Shown here: in pieces, positions 8,965 to 17,907 of the stretch
Position numbering within the stretch: position 1 is the first letter of the stretch
Layout: each line of letters starts with the position of its first letter
From: Ferruginibacter sp.
GTDB lineage: Bacteria; Bacteroidota; Bacteroidia; Chitinophagales; Chitinophagaceae
NCBI GenBank assembly: GCA_019638575.1
Contig: JAHBTN010000010.1
Location: 62,001 to 126,000, forward strand
DNA: 64,000 bases
Direction: 5' to 3'
Notes under the pieces: model-generated
Databases searched by the model: none
What the model was told of the DNA's origin: nothing
The model's input: only the letters and a program-made list of their open reading frames with translations
Made by a program: the position numbers and the translations under genes

Positions 8965-10515
8965 ATGCCCAACCGATCCACAGATGCCCTTTTTCAATTA
9001 GTTAAATCGCTTGAAAAAAGCGAAAAACGAAATTTTAAACTTTATGCCCGCAGAAATACAGCTACTGAAAACCTTAAAACCGTTCAGCTTTTTGATGCAT
9101 TGGATAAGATGGCGGAGTACGATGAACGGTTGTTGCTTAAAAAAGCAACGGGTGTAAAGAAACAGCAACTGTCGAACATTAAAGCTGCATTGTACAAACA
9201 AATACTATCAAGCCTGCGGCTGATAAAAGAAGATGATAATATAGATATAAGATTGCATGAGCAAATGGATCATGCACGGATTTTGTTCAATAAAGGGCTT
9301 TACCTGCAAAGCCTTAAAATGCTTGACAGGCTGAAAGAAACTGCAAAAGAATTTCAGCAACTCACTTACCTGCAACAGGCATTGTTTTTTGAGAAAAAGA
9401 TAGAGAGTTTGTTTATTACAAGAAGTATGCAGGACAGAGCGGAGAAACTATCAAACGAATCTATTACTGTAAACAGCCAGCTAACGTTGGTTAATCAACT
9501 ATCCAATCTTTCGTTACAATTATATGGCTGGTATATAAAAAATGGCCATGCCCGAAATGAAAAGGATTTAAAAAACATCCGTATATTTTTTGAAAACAAT
9601 CTTCCGGCTAATGTAGCGGCAGCAAAAGGGTTTTATGAACGATTGTATCTTTTTCAGAGTTATGTTTGGTATGCATTTATACGCCAGGATTTTTTGCATT
9701 ATTATAAATACTCACAAAAATGGATTGATTTATTTGAACAACAACCCGGCATGATTAAAGTTGAAACAAGTGCATACATTAAAGGCATGCATAACCTTAT
9801 GAGTGCACATTTTAGTTTAATAAATACAGAAAAACTGGCACAAACTATAAAACAGTTTGAGCAATTTGCCAGGCAAAAATATTTACAACACAATGAAATT
9901 AATAGGATTCTTGCATACCAATATTTATATACAGCAAGGATAAACCTTTATTTTTTGCAGGGTAATTTTACAAAAGGTATTAAGCTTGTTCCTTTTTTAG
10001 AAAAAATGCTGAAGGAGTATGGGCTGTATCTTGATACCCACCGGGTGCTGGTTTTTTATTATAAAATTGCATGCTTGTATTTTGGTAGTGGCGATAATGA
10101 AAAAACCATTGATTATTTAAACCGTATCATTAACCAGCGGGGCGATTTAAGAACCGACCTGCAATGCTATGCCCGCCTGCTGAACCTAATTGCCCATTAT
10201 GAACTGGGTAATTTTGAATTGCTGGAATACCTCATCAAATCTGTTTACCGATACATGGCAAACATGCAAAGCCTTAGCAGGGTAGAAGAGGAGATGTTTG
10301 CTTTTTTAAGGCGCTCTTTCAAGGTAGGCGCCCATGCATTAAAACCCGAGTTTGAAAAACTGCTTACTAAATTAAAAAAATATGAGGGTAATCCTTTGGA
10401 GAGCCGAGCCTTTGTTTACCTGGATGTGATATCGTGGTTGCAAAGTAAAATTAGTGGCGTACATGTGCAGGACATCATCAAAGAAAAATTTTCTGCTGGT
10501 AAAAGATTAAGATGA
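8965..10515 (+). CDS. Conserved hypothetical helical protein, possible TPR-like
   Basis: I do not recognise a named family. The 516-residue protein starts at ATG 8965, has no signal peptide or membrane segment, and is rich in Lys, Leu, Gln and Tyr. Its pattern of amphipathic helices (for example LQSLKMLDRLKETAKEFQQLTYLQQALFF written as short pieces LKMLDRLKE and QLTYLQQAL) resembles alpha-solenoid or TPR proteins. The N-terminal 80 residues are highly basic and could contact nucleic acid. It is divergent from leuA with about 200 bp between the starts. It is probably cytoplasmic, with unknown function. Confidence 0.85.
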   Translation: MPNRSTDALFQLVKSLEKSEKRNFKLYARRNTATENLKTVQLFDALDKMAEYDERLLLKKATGVKKQQLSNIKAALYKQILSSLRLIKEDDNIDIRLHEQMDHARILFNKGLYLQSLKMLDRLKETAKEFQQLTYLQQALFFEKKIESLFITRSMQDRAEKLSNESITVNSQLTLVNQLSNLSLQLYGWYIKNGHARNEKDLKNIRIFFENNLPANVAAAKGFYERLYLFQSYVWYAFIRQDFLHYYKYSQKWIDLFEQQPGMIKVETSAYIKGMHNLMSAHFSLINTEKLAQTIKQFEQFARQKYLQHNEINRILAYQYLYTARINLYFLQGNFTKGIKLVPFLEKMLKEYGLYLDTHRVLVFYYKIACLYFGSGDNEKTIDYLNRIINQRGDLRTDLQCYARLLNLIAHYELGNFELLEYLIKSVYRYMANMQSLSRVEEEMFAFLRRSFKVGAHALKPEFEKLLTKLKKYEGNPLESRAFVYLDVISWLQSKISGVHVQDIIKEKFSAGKRLR

Positions 10516-10600
10516 TTTTGCATGATTATTGGTTTAAACTATAAATTGAGATTCCAATTTGTCGTTGATTTAAATCCAGGTAGCGATAAGTGTACTATCA

Positions 10601-10789
10601 CTAATCTGCTTTTTTATTTTTCTTTATATTTAAAAGTTGAACTACCAGCAAACTTATTCCAATCCCGCAAAGAATGCCATTGCCAAAATAATGTCCGTTG
10701 TTATCAATATCCAAACTGAAATTACGAATAGCAAATGCGATAAAAATCACGCTTAATCCTAATAATAAAATATTTTTTTTCATAAACAC
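10601..10789 (-). CDS. Small two-helix membrane protein
   Basis: A 62-residue ORF with two hydrophobic stretches, ILLLGLSVIFIAFAI near the N-terminus and GILCGIGISLLVVQLL, ending in a lysine-rich tail (NIKKNKKAD). It follows the TonB receptor gene by 20 bp on the same strand, suggesting co-transcription. The start may be the ATG at 10789 or the ATG two codons further in (MKKN). No family is recognised. The membrane topology pattern and basic flanks make it more convincing than a random ORF. Confidence 0.6.
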   Translation of the reverse strand: MFMKKNILLLGLSVIFIAFAIRNFSLDIDNNGHYFGNGILCGIGISLLVVQLLNIKKNKKAD

Positions 10790-10808
10790 TTATAGCTTTT
10801 TTGTTTCC

Positions 10809-13256
10809 TTAAAATTGAAATGTTACACCAATGGAAGGAAGCGGATGCCCGGTTTTATTGGTAAGAATAACCGGTATGCCATTGCTACCGTCCATCTTGA
10901 TTGGCTGTCCATCGGTAGTTTCAAATCCGGTATTGCCGGCATTTCGTTTGAATGTAAAATTCGGGTTGGTTTCGTTTTTTTGCATCAGTAAATTTTGAAT
11001 ATCCAGGTATAAACCTAGCGATGTCTTTTTAAAATTGAACTTTTTATCCACCCTAAAATCAAGCTGGTTGTAGTTGGACAGCCTGTTTTGATTTATCAGC
11101 GCCGCATCTGGAATACCCTGGCCTAACAACATGTAATTTTGCTGCGAAGCTGTCATATCAAAAGGAGTGTAGGGGTTCCCTCCAGCAAAACGATATTTCA
11201 TTCCTAACTCCCAATCTTTTTTCAGCTTATAGCCTATTGTTGCTGAAAATAAACTGCGATTATCCCATGAAGAAGGTTTTAAAATACCGTCAGTTCCTGA
11301 AAACTTGCTTACTACATAAGAATAACTTACAACATAGAAAATATTTTTAGTCATTTTTTGCTGTACAAAAGCCTCAATACCGTAGGCTTCTCCTTTGCCT
11401 TTAGTCAGGATGCGTTCGCTGCCCACCGAACCAAATTGTGTTCCCTGGTTGGCAAGAGAAATTCCTGTTGTCTCTGATACAGGATAGTTGCTGTATCTTT
11501 TATAAAATCCCTCCAGGGTAAACCGTGTTGAATTTTTTGGTAGAAATTCTACTCCCAACACATAATGGGTGGATTGGGTATATGCCATGTCTTTGTTGAT
11601 GAAATTGCCTGCAGCATCTTTATATCCCAAAGCTGTATAAACAGGCACTTTAAAATAAGTACCTGCAGAAGCATTAAGGTTCCATTTATCTGCCAAACGA
11701 TAAGATGCAGACAAGCGTGGAGAAAGCGTTTTCAACGGATTATTTCCTGTTGTCGTCATGCTGTTCATGTCTGTACGTATTCCACCGGAAAGCAGTAACC
11801 TGTCATCAATAAATCGTTTAGCTGCCTGGGCATAAGCTCCATATTTCCAGAAATTGACTTTACTTTCAAATTGGATTGTTTTTGCCGGAGAAATTACATT
11901 TCCATTTGAATCAGTTATTTCATTGGCAATCCTGTTAAAAACATTTCCGGTGTATCCTACGTATTGGGCATCTAATCCTGCTGATATTTTCCAGCCGTTC
12001 AGGAATTTATTGTAATCAAAACGAAACTTGTTTTCCGCCTCATAAGATTTAACCAGTAAAGTCCTGTTCTGCTCTATCTTATTTTCATCTTCAAATTTAT
12101 CAAGCCTTGTATTAAACATATTCCTGCTCAGGATAAAATTCATATAACCATTTTTAATCTTTCTGTTCAGTGTAAAGCCTATCGTATAAGTCCATTGATT
12201 TACAAATGGCGTTGAACGTAGCACATATATATTTTCGGGTGTTGATTTTTTTGTTGGTGCAAAGCTAAAGTTGTCAATAGCGCCGATACCTATTGCAGTT
12301 AATGTTGTTTTATCATTGAACTTGTGATTCACTTTATATTGGAAGTCATAGAAATCAGGACGAATGGGCAAGTCAACCGCCTTAAACAAAAGCCCCAGGT
12401 AAGATTTGCGTGCAGAACTTAAAAAAGTGGTTTTGGGGGAAAGAGGGCCTTCCAGCGTTAAAACCGTTTCAGTCATACTTGCCCTTATGTTTCCTGTAAG
12501 CCTGTCAGGATTACCGTTTCTTTGATTAATGACAAATGTAGAAGAAAGCGCATCATTATATTTTGGGTCAAATGCAGAAGTAGTCAGCTTAAGGCTTTCA
12601 ATAAACGATACGTTTAAAATTCCCTGGGCGCCACCTGAACTTCCCTGTGTTTGAAAATGATTCAGGACAGGAATTTCTACACCATCCAGGTAATAAACAT
12701 TCTCATTAGGTGCGCCCCCTCTAATGATGATGTCGTTGCGTTCGCCTACGCCATTGCTAAGCCCTACACCTGGTAATGTCTGTATTACTTTTGACACATC
12801 AAAATTGCCTCCAGGATTTGATTTGATTTCCTGTGTAGTTAATCGCTGTACTGAAAGAGGAGTAATCATGTCTGTTGCAACAGCAGATGATTTTCTGTTG
12901 GACTTAATAACAATTCCTTCAAGAGCTTTTGCTACCGGCTGCAACTCATACCGAACTACCTGGTCATTACCGGAAGTTATTTCAACATTATATTGTGTAT
13001 AGGTTTTGTACCCTACAAAGGAAGCGCTGATAGAATAGGTTCCCACGGGTATATTCAATTTGAATTTGCCTGTACTATCGGTAACTGTACCAAAAGAAGC
13101 ACCTTCAACCGCAATGGTTACTCCGGCAAGTTTCTCTTGTGTATTAATGTCCTCAACGGTTCCAATGATATTGCCGGTCATTTGTGCAAATGTGGTTGCT
13201 CCTGTTAATAGTAAACCTAAGCTCAATAGGAGCGATAACTTAATTTTCCTGTTCAT
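10809..13256 (-). CDS. TonB-dependent outer-membrane receptor with carboxypeptidase-regulatory-like domain
   Basis: An 815-residue outer-membrane transporter. A signal peptide (MNRKIKLSLLLSLGLLLTG, cleavage near ATTFAQ) is followed by a CarboxypepD_reg-like beta domain (residues about 28-112, with GTYSISASFVGYK). Next comes a plug domain (about 130-235, with IIIRGGAPNENVYYLDGVEIP), and then a beta-barrel ending in the aromatic residue typical of outer-membrane proteins (GVTFQF). No SusD partner is adjacent, so it is not a classic SusCD pair, and the substrate cannot be read from sequence. The LytS/LytTR gene pair is divergent from it with a 136-212 bp gap depending on the kinase start, and could control it. 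Confidence 0.9.
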   Translation of the reverse strand: MNRKIKLSLLLSLGLLLTGATTFAQMTGNIIGTVEDINTQEKLAGVTIAVEGASFGTVTDSTGKFKLNIPVGTYSISASFVGYKTYTQYNVEITSGNDQVVRYELQPVAKALEGIVIKSNRKSSAVATDMITPLSVQRLTTQEIKSNPGGNFDVSKVIQTLPGVGLSNGVGERNDIIIRGGAPNENVYYLDGVEIPVLNHFQTQGSSGGAQGILNVSFIESLKLTTSAFDPKYNDALSSTFVINQRNGNPDRLTGNIRASMTETVLTLEGPLSPKTTFLSSARKSYLGLLFKAVDLPIRPDFYDFQYKVNHKFNDKTTLTAIGIGAIDNFSFAPTKKSTPENIYVLRSTPFVNQWTYTIGFTLNRKIKNGYMNFILSRNMFNTRLDKFEDENKIEQNRTLLVKSYEAENKFRFDYNKFLNGWKISAGLDAQYVGYTGNVFNRIANEITDSNGNVISPAKTIQFESKVNFWKYGAYAQAAKRFIDDRLLLSGGIRTDMNSMTTTGNNPLKTLSPRLSASYRLADKWNLNASAGTYFKVPVYTALGYKDAAGNFINKDMAYTQSTHYVLGVEFLPKNSTRFTLEGFYKRYSNYPVSETTGISLANQGTQFGSVGSERILTKGKGEAYGIEAFVQQKMTKNIFYVVSYSYVVSKFSGTDGILKPSSWDNRSLFSATIGYKLKKDWELGMKYRFAGGNPYTPFDMTASQQNYMLLGQGIPDAALINQNRLSNYNQLDFRVDKKFNFKKTSLGLYLDIQNLLMQKNETNPNFTFKRNAGNTGFETTDGQPIKMDGSNGIPVILTNKTGHPLPSIGVTFQF

Positions 13257-13467
13257 GTCATTTCTATTTTAAAGTGCAAAACAAGATTATTACTCGCCAT
13301 TGTAAACATTTAATATATGAAACCCAGTCTTTTTTCCATGAAGCAGTTGTTTTAATAGATGAACATGATATATCTGTTAATAGGTTAAATCAATGCTTTC
13401 ATTCCTAAAACAAGTCAATTCGCCGATAAATTTTACGATGTTTGATATTTGTAAGAAATTAGCAGCC

Positions 13468-14541
13468 ATGAAAGTCAGGACAAAGGAATACAGGAAGTTT
13501 TTGATGATACTGGGTTTATCCCTGCTGGCAATTTTACTGTTTATCATGATTCCCTTTTCGTATGGAATTGCATTGCCAACAGGTTACTGGATACTTCAGT
13601 CTTTATTGTTTTTCCTTTTGATTACCCTCGTTTATATTAACACGAATTGGTTAGCTCCAAAATTTTTATTTCAAAAAAGGTTCCTCCTTTATTATTCCAT
13701 TTTGTTTGCAGCCTGCATTTTAATTATTGCAATACTGAGCCAGGCAGAAACATGGTTAAAAGTACCCGAAGCAATGCGAAGCGCTGCGGCTACAAGTGCC
13801 GGCACGCAAAACCAGGGATCGCAAGGGCATTCGGTATCATTTTATATTTTTTTAGTTGAAGTATTGGTATTGGGTGTTAATATTTCAGGTATCATCATAA
13901 ATAAATGGGAAGATGAAAATGAAAAGCGTATAACAGTGGAAAAAGAAAAGATTGAAATGGAGCTTTCTTTCCTGAAGTCGCAAATCAATCCGCATTTCTT
14001 TTTTAACAGCCTGAATACTATAAATGCACTAACATATACCGATGTTGAACAATCGAGGAACGCATTAAAAAAGCTGGGCAAGATAATGCGACATGTGTTG
14101 TATAATACTTCGAAGGAAACATCATCTTTGGCGGAAGAGATTGAATTTATAGAAAATTACCTGGAATTGATGAAGATGAGGACATCACAAAAAGTTACAA
14201 TAGACTTTTCAACTTCTTTAACTAACGTAAACAGGAAGATTGCATCCATGTTGTTTTTGCCATTCATAGAAAACTGTTTTAAACATGGAGTCAGCGGGAT
14301 GGCAGAAAGCCCGATAGTAATAAGGATTACTGAAGAGGGGGAAAATGTTGTATTTTATGCAAAAAATAAGATGTTTGAGAGACCGGTTAACAATGAAGCA
14401 GGGAATAATCAAAGTCATGGAATAGGAATACAAAATACCAAACGCAGACTGGAACTGTTATATGCAAATAAATATTCTTTAATCATAAATAAAACTGAAG
14501 GTTTTGAAGTATTACTTAAAATAAACCCGGATGAAAATTAG
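13468..14541 (+). CDS. LytS/YesM-type sensor histidine kinase
   Basis: Membrane histidine kinase of the His_kinase (PF06580) class that works with LytTR regulators. Four hydrophobic segments occupy roughly the first 140 residues, then a short coiled coil (ENEKRITVEKEKIEMELSFL) leads to the phosphoacceptor motif SQINPHFFFNSLNTI. The ATP-binding half has LPFIENCFKHG and GIGIQNTKRRLELLY. I prefer the ATG at 13468, just before the first membrane segment and about 16 bases after a GATATTTG box. An ATG at 13393 would add 25 residues in frame. The 3' end overlaps the response regulator by 11 bp. Confidence 0.88.
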   Translation: MKVRTKEYRKFLMILGLSLLAILLFIMIPFSYGIALPTGYWILQSLLFFLLITLVYINTNWLAPKFLFQKRFLLYYSILFAACILIIAILSQAETWLKVPEAMRSAAATSAGTQNQGSQGHSVSFYIFLVEVLVLGVNISGIIINKWEDENEKRITVEKEKIEMELSFLKSQINPHFFFNSLNTINALTYTDVEQSRNALKKLGKIMRHVLYNTSKETSSLAEEIEFIENYLELMKMRTSQKVTIDFSTSLTNVNRKIASMLFLPFIENCFKHGVSGMAESPIVIRITEEGENVVFYAKNKMFERPVNNEAGNNQSHGIGIQNTKRRLELLYANKYSLIINKTEGFEVLLKINPDEN

Positions 14542-15265
14542 ATGTGTCACTGTTGATGATGAACCATTGGCGTTGAATATGATTAACAATTTTGTTAACC
14601 AAACGCCATATTTAGAACTTTTAGCCGGCTTTGACAATGCCATTGATGCCCTGAATTATATACAAACTAATTCCGTTCAATTGCTTTTTTTAGATATTCA
14701 AATGGCTGATTTTACCGGAATGGAATTAGCCCGTGTGATTTCAGGTGGAGAAATTAAGAATAAACCTTTTATCATTTTCACAACAGCTTACAGTGAATTT
14801 GCCCTTGAAGGTTACCGGGTTGATGCAATAGATTATATCCTAAAGCCTTTTGACTATGAGGATTTCATCAAAGCAGTTACCAGGGTTAGAAGCCGTATAG
14901 AACCACAAATTGAGATTGTTAGCGCCACACAAACAGAAAGCTCTGAATATATTTTCATCAAGGTAGATGCACAGGTTGTACGTGTGGAAATAAGTGATAT
15001 CCTTTACATTGAAGGGTACAAGGATTATGTCAAAATACATTTAGTCAATAATTCCGGCCCTTTGCTTTCTTTGATGAGTTTAAAAAAGCTGGAGGAAAAA
15101 CTCACAAAAAGCGGGTTTCTGAGAATCCACCGTTCCTATCTTGTTTCTTTTGCCCGTGTGGATGCGCTTTTAAAAAACAGCGTTCGAATTGGAGATAAAA
15201 CAATTCCGGTAGGGGCTACCTATAAAGAAGAATATGACAGGTTTGTTGATCAATGGATAAAGTAG
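14531..15265 (+). CDS. LytTR-family response regulator
   Basis: Two-domain regulator of 244 residues. An N-terminal receiver domain has acidic residues DDE near residue 9, the phosphoacceptor Asp in LLFLDIQM (near 57), TTAYSEFAL and the conserved Lys in DYILKPFDY. The C-terminal LytTR DNA-binding domain (about 135-240) shows IEGYKDYVKIHL and the FLRIHRSYLVS motif. It overlaps the kinase gene by 11 bp and is certainly its partner. LytTR regulators bind paired direct repeats; the nearest candidate target is the divergent TonB receptor promoter, which is inference. Confidence 0.93.
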   Translation: MKIRCVTVDDEPLALNMINNFVNQTPYLELLAGFDNAIDALNYIQTNSVQLLFLDIQMADFTGMELARVISGGEIKNKPFIIFTTAYSEFALEGYRVDAIDYILKPFDYEDFIKAVTRVRSRIEPQIEIVSATQTESSEYIFIKVDAQVVRVEISDILYIEGYKDYVKIHLVNNSGPLLSLMSLKKLEEKLTKSGFLRIHRSYLVSFARVDALLKNSVRIGDKTIPVGATYKEEYDRFVDQWIK

Positions 15266-15323
15266 TATTTATTTTGCAGTTGAATTGCTTGCCCATTCAT
15301 TTTTTTAAATTGAACACATCACA

Positions 15324-15686
15324 TTAGCTCCTTAAAATTTTTTCCATCTTTCTTCCTTTTGCCAGTTCGTCAACCAGTTTATCAAGATACCGGGCCTTTT
15401 TTGTAAGCGGATATTCTATCTCTTCAATCCTGTAACCACAAATTACTCCTGTAATCAGTTTGGCATTGGGGTTTAGTTTTGCTTCCTTAAAAAATGTTTC
15501 AAAATTCACTTTCCTGTCAATCATCTCCTGTAGTTTCTTTTCATTAAAACCGGTTAGCCATTCAATAACCTGCTGCAGTTCTTTTATTGTTCTACCCTTG
15601 CTTTCCAATTTTGTAATATAGTGCGGATAAACAGATGCAAACGACATTTTTGCAATACGGTCATTATGTTCGGGAGTAACTTTCAT
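15324..15686 (-). CDS. DUF2200 family protein
   Basis: A small cytoplasmic protein of 120 residues recognisable as DUF2200 by KMSFASVYPHYITKLESKG, IEWLTGF, the LITGVICGYRIEEIE block and the C-terminal RYLDKLVDELAKGRKMEKIL. The function of this family is unknown. The start is placed at ATG 15686 because a TTG-initiated upstream extension would lie inside a perfect TATATTTG promoter box at 15702-15709. It stands alone between the response regulator and the dioxygenase-like lipoprotein. Confidence 0.88.
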   Translation of the reverse strand: MKVTPEHNDRIAKMSFASVYPHYITKLESKGRTIKELQQVIEWLTGFNEKKLQEMIDRKVNFETFFKEAKLNPNAKLITGVICGYRIEEIEYPLTKKARYLDKLVDELAKGRKMEKILRS

Positions 15687-15701
15687 GCGTGTGTTTTCAT
15701 C

Positions 15702-15709
15702 CAAATATA
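15702..15709 (-). promoter_or_regulatory. -7 promoter box for the DUF2200 gene
   Basis: Minus strand TATATTTG fits the Bacteroidota -7 consensus TAnnTTTG, 15 bases upstream of the ATG at 15686. It implies a very short 5' untranslated region and decides the start codon of the gene. Confidence 0.55.
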
Positions 15710-15743
15710 AAAATGAAATACTGTAAAAACAATAACTTACTGT

Positions 15744-16961
15744 TTATTCATGTGCAGGTTCCGGAATATTAAAATAAGCGCTGCGGGTACGGCTTAAGGC
15801 TGCGGTGATGATGGCAAAGTCGCTGGCTGTAGGTTGCAGGTTGATGTATTTATCGACAATGCTCCGGTGTTTGTATATGATAAATGTATTTTCTGCTGAG
15901 GGATTAATTTTGTTGAGGTACACTTCGGTTTTCTTATCCTGCCAGTAAGGTACAAAAGTTAGTGCCGTATTGCGGATGTTTAATTCATTGCCTAATTTTT
16001 CGAGGATAGATTGTTGTTGTTTACGGTCGGCCGGAGCTTCAGTGCCGTATACAAAATAGGCTTTAAGATATTTACCATGTATGTTGCTTTGCTCTTCTAA
16101 AAATTGCAACCATTTTTTAACCTTTTCCCAATCAGGATTATTACCGGCAAAATAAATGATACCCTGGTAACGGCCATACTTACACACGGGACAGGCGGTG
16201 GAGCCTTTATCGGGACCAAAAGCATGGTAGGGGCTAAACGAAGGCTGGTCTTCGCCAATGTTTAAGCCGGAAGAAACTGAATCATTTTGCTTTACAGGGT
16301 AATTAGGAATATTTAAACCCAACACAATATCGTGTTCTGCAATCTGCATACTATCGCCCAGCAATACACGAAGTGTACCACTGCCACAACGGGGGTTTAC
16401 TTCTGGATGTTTTTTTCGGAAAGGCAACAGCCTTGGGTCGTCATCAAAAACCAAATCATTTATCCAATATTCATTGGCAATGTTAGGTTCTTTAATGATT
16501 AGGTGAATGTGTTCGGGGTCTTCAACCTTTGGGTATGGTCCGGGGCGAATAGTATAAATTGCATAATGCCCGGCAGCATCTGTTTTTACCCAACCCCTGA
16601 TGTGCCCATGCCGGGTGCTGTTGAAAGGCGTACCATCGCCCGGTGAATAATAACCATTGTTATCGGTATGGTGATAATATACAATTACATTGGGCGCAGG
16701 GGTGCGGCCATCAATTTGATAAACCGTGCCAGTAACCAACAGTTTTTTGCCTGCTTCGTACCAGCCGGCGCTGGTATCTGTGTTATTCATTTCTTTGGGC
16801 ATGCCATAGTAAATTAATTCGCAGTAGCCTTCTTCACAATCGCCACCCACCCGGTTTACAGAACCTGCTGTTGCCTGGTTAGCTTCCTGTGCTTTTTTGC
16901 CCGATTGGCCGCTGCAACTTAACAACAAGGCAACCGTAATTATTAGTGTAATGAACTTCAT
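15744..16961 (-). CDS. Lipoprotein: intradiol dioxygenase-like domain fused to CPVC-containing domain
   Basis: A 405-residue lipoprotein with a signal peptide ending at a lipobox (LLLSC near residue 16). Residues about 65-205 match intradiol ring-cleavage dioxygenases. These include a Tyr-rich turn (YYHHTDNNGYYSPGDG), RGWVKTDAAGHYAI, TIRPGPYP with its ligand Tyr, and the HIH pair that would complete the 2-Tyr/2-His iron site. About residues 230-400 form a second domain with ACPVCKYGRYQGIIYFAG and a thioredoxin-like pattern, CPVC being a possible redox or metal site. The pairing of these domains at the cell surface or in the periplasm is unusual, and the substrate is unknown. It follows the LytTR gene by 69 bp on the same strand. 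Confidence 0.8.
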   Translation of the reverse strand: MKFITLIITVALLLSCSGQSGKKAQEANQATAGSVNRVGGDCEEGYCELIYYGMPKEMNNTDTSAGWYEAGKKLLVTGTVYQIDGRTPAPNVIVYYHHTDNNGYYSPGDGTPFNSTRHGHIRGWVKTDAAGHYAIYTIRPGPYPKVEDPEHIHLIIKEPNIANEYWINDLVFDDDPRLLPFRKKHPEVNPRCGSGTLRVLLGDSMQIAEHDIVLGLNIPNYPVKQNDSVSSGLNIGEDQPSFSPYHAFGPDKGSTACPVCKYGRYQGIIYFAGNNPDWEKVKKWLQFLEEQSNIHGKYLKAYFVYGTEAPADRKQQQSILEKLGNELNIRNTALTFVPYWQDKKTEVYLNKINPSAENTFIIYKHRSIVDKYINLQPTASDFAIITAALSRTRSAYFNIPEPAHE

Positions 16962-17030
16962 GATAAAATTTTTACAATAATAGTATCAGCAGCAGCCCAT
17001 TTGCAAATAAAATATGCTAACCTGATGTAA

Positions 17031-17864
17031 TTATGCTGTAACCTGATGGGTTGTTTCCATATTTTGCCTGAACCGGGCTGCGTAATTGCGGCTTAGCCTC
17101 AACCGGGTACCATTAATTAATGTAATATCATAATCGCCGTTTAGCCTCGAAGTGTAAAACGAAACTGCTTTAATATTTACAATATATGATTTATGAATAC
17201 GAATAAATATGGCGCCATCTAATTGTAATGAAATGGATTTTAGAGACTGATTATGAACATATTTTTTTTGGCCGGTATGGATATGTATATATGGAGAACT
17301 GGCCATGACATATAAAATATCGGTAGTTTGTATCACCTGTTTTTTCCTGCCATCACTAACTGGTATTGATGATTTTATTTTGTTTGCAGGTAATTCAAAA
17401 GTGAGTGTATTTGATATGTTTTGAGTTGGTTGTACTTGGTTTATTTTTTTTAATAAAATAAATGGCAGTGTATAAACAATCAGTAGAATAAAACTATACG
17501 ACTCTAATTCATATAAAAGTGTTTGCAGGTAAGCAAAACTATGGTTATAAAAAACAGTTGAAAGCAGCCATACAACTGCAGGGTAAACAAAAAGATGAAC
17601 GAACAGGGGAATTATAATCAATAAAAATGTAGCAAATTTTGATTTGTATTGCTTAGAAAAATATTGCTGAAAAATTACAAAGGGTATAAAAATCCACCAA
17701 AAAGAACTGAACAGGAACGACTCTGAAAAATAAAAACTGTATTGGTTAACAATAGCATTTAACAAGTCTATTGCCATTGTTGACAATATAAAAACCGCAA
17801 GTATGCCGCTTATGATTACTACCGGGGGATACTTTTTTAAAAAAGTAAAACTGTTATTAATCAT
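17031..17864 (-). CDS. Membrane-anchored LytTR transcriptional regulator
   Basis: A 277-residue protein with four or five hydrophobic segments in the first 145 residues (VVIISGILAVFIL, FWWIFIPFVIF, FATFLLIIIPLFVHLFV, YSFILLIVYTLPFILL). A C-terminal LytTR DNA-binding domain follows (about 175-270, with TTDILYVMASSPYIHIHT and IFIRIHKSYIVNI). It has no receiver domain, so the membrane part may sense a signal directly. It lies 43 bp downstream of the metallo-beta-lactamase gene and upstream of the dioxygenase-like lipoprotein on the same strand, so it may regulate this cluster. That role is inferred from position. Confidence 0.88.
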   Translation of the reverse strand: MINNSFTFLKKYPPVVIISGILAVFILSTMAIDLLNAIVNQYSFYFSESFLFSSFWWIFIPFVIFQQYFSKQYKSKFATFLLIIIPLFVHLFVYPAVVWLLSTVFYNHSFAYLQTLLYELESYSFILLIVYTLPFILLKKINQVQPTQNISNTLTFELPANKIKSSIPVSDGRKKQVIQTTDILYVMASSPYIHIHTGQKKYVHNQSLKSISLQLDGAIFIRIHKSYIVNIKAVSFYTSRLNGDYDITLINGTRLRLSRNYAARFRQNMETTHQVTA

Positions 17865-17907
17865 GATTTTTAATCTTTTGGTTGATAAAATTACATTTAT
17901 AAGTTCC

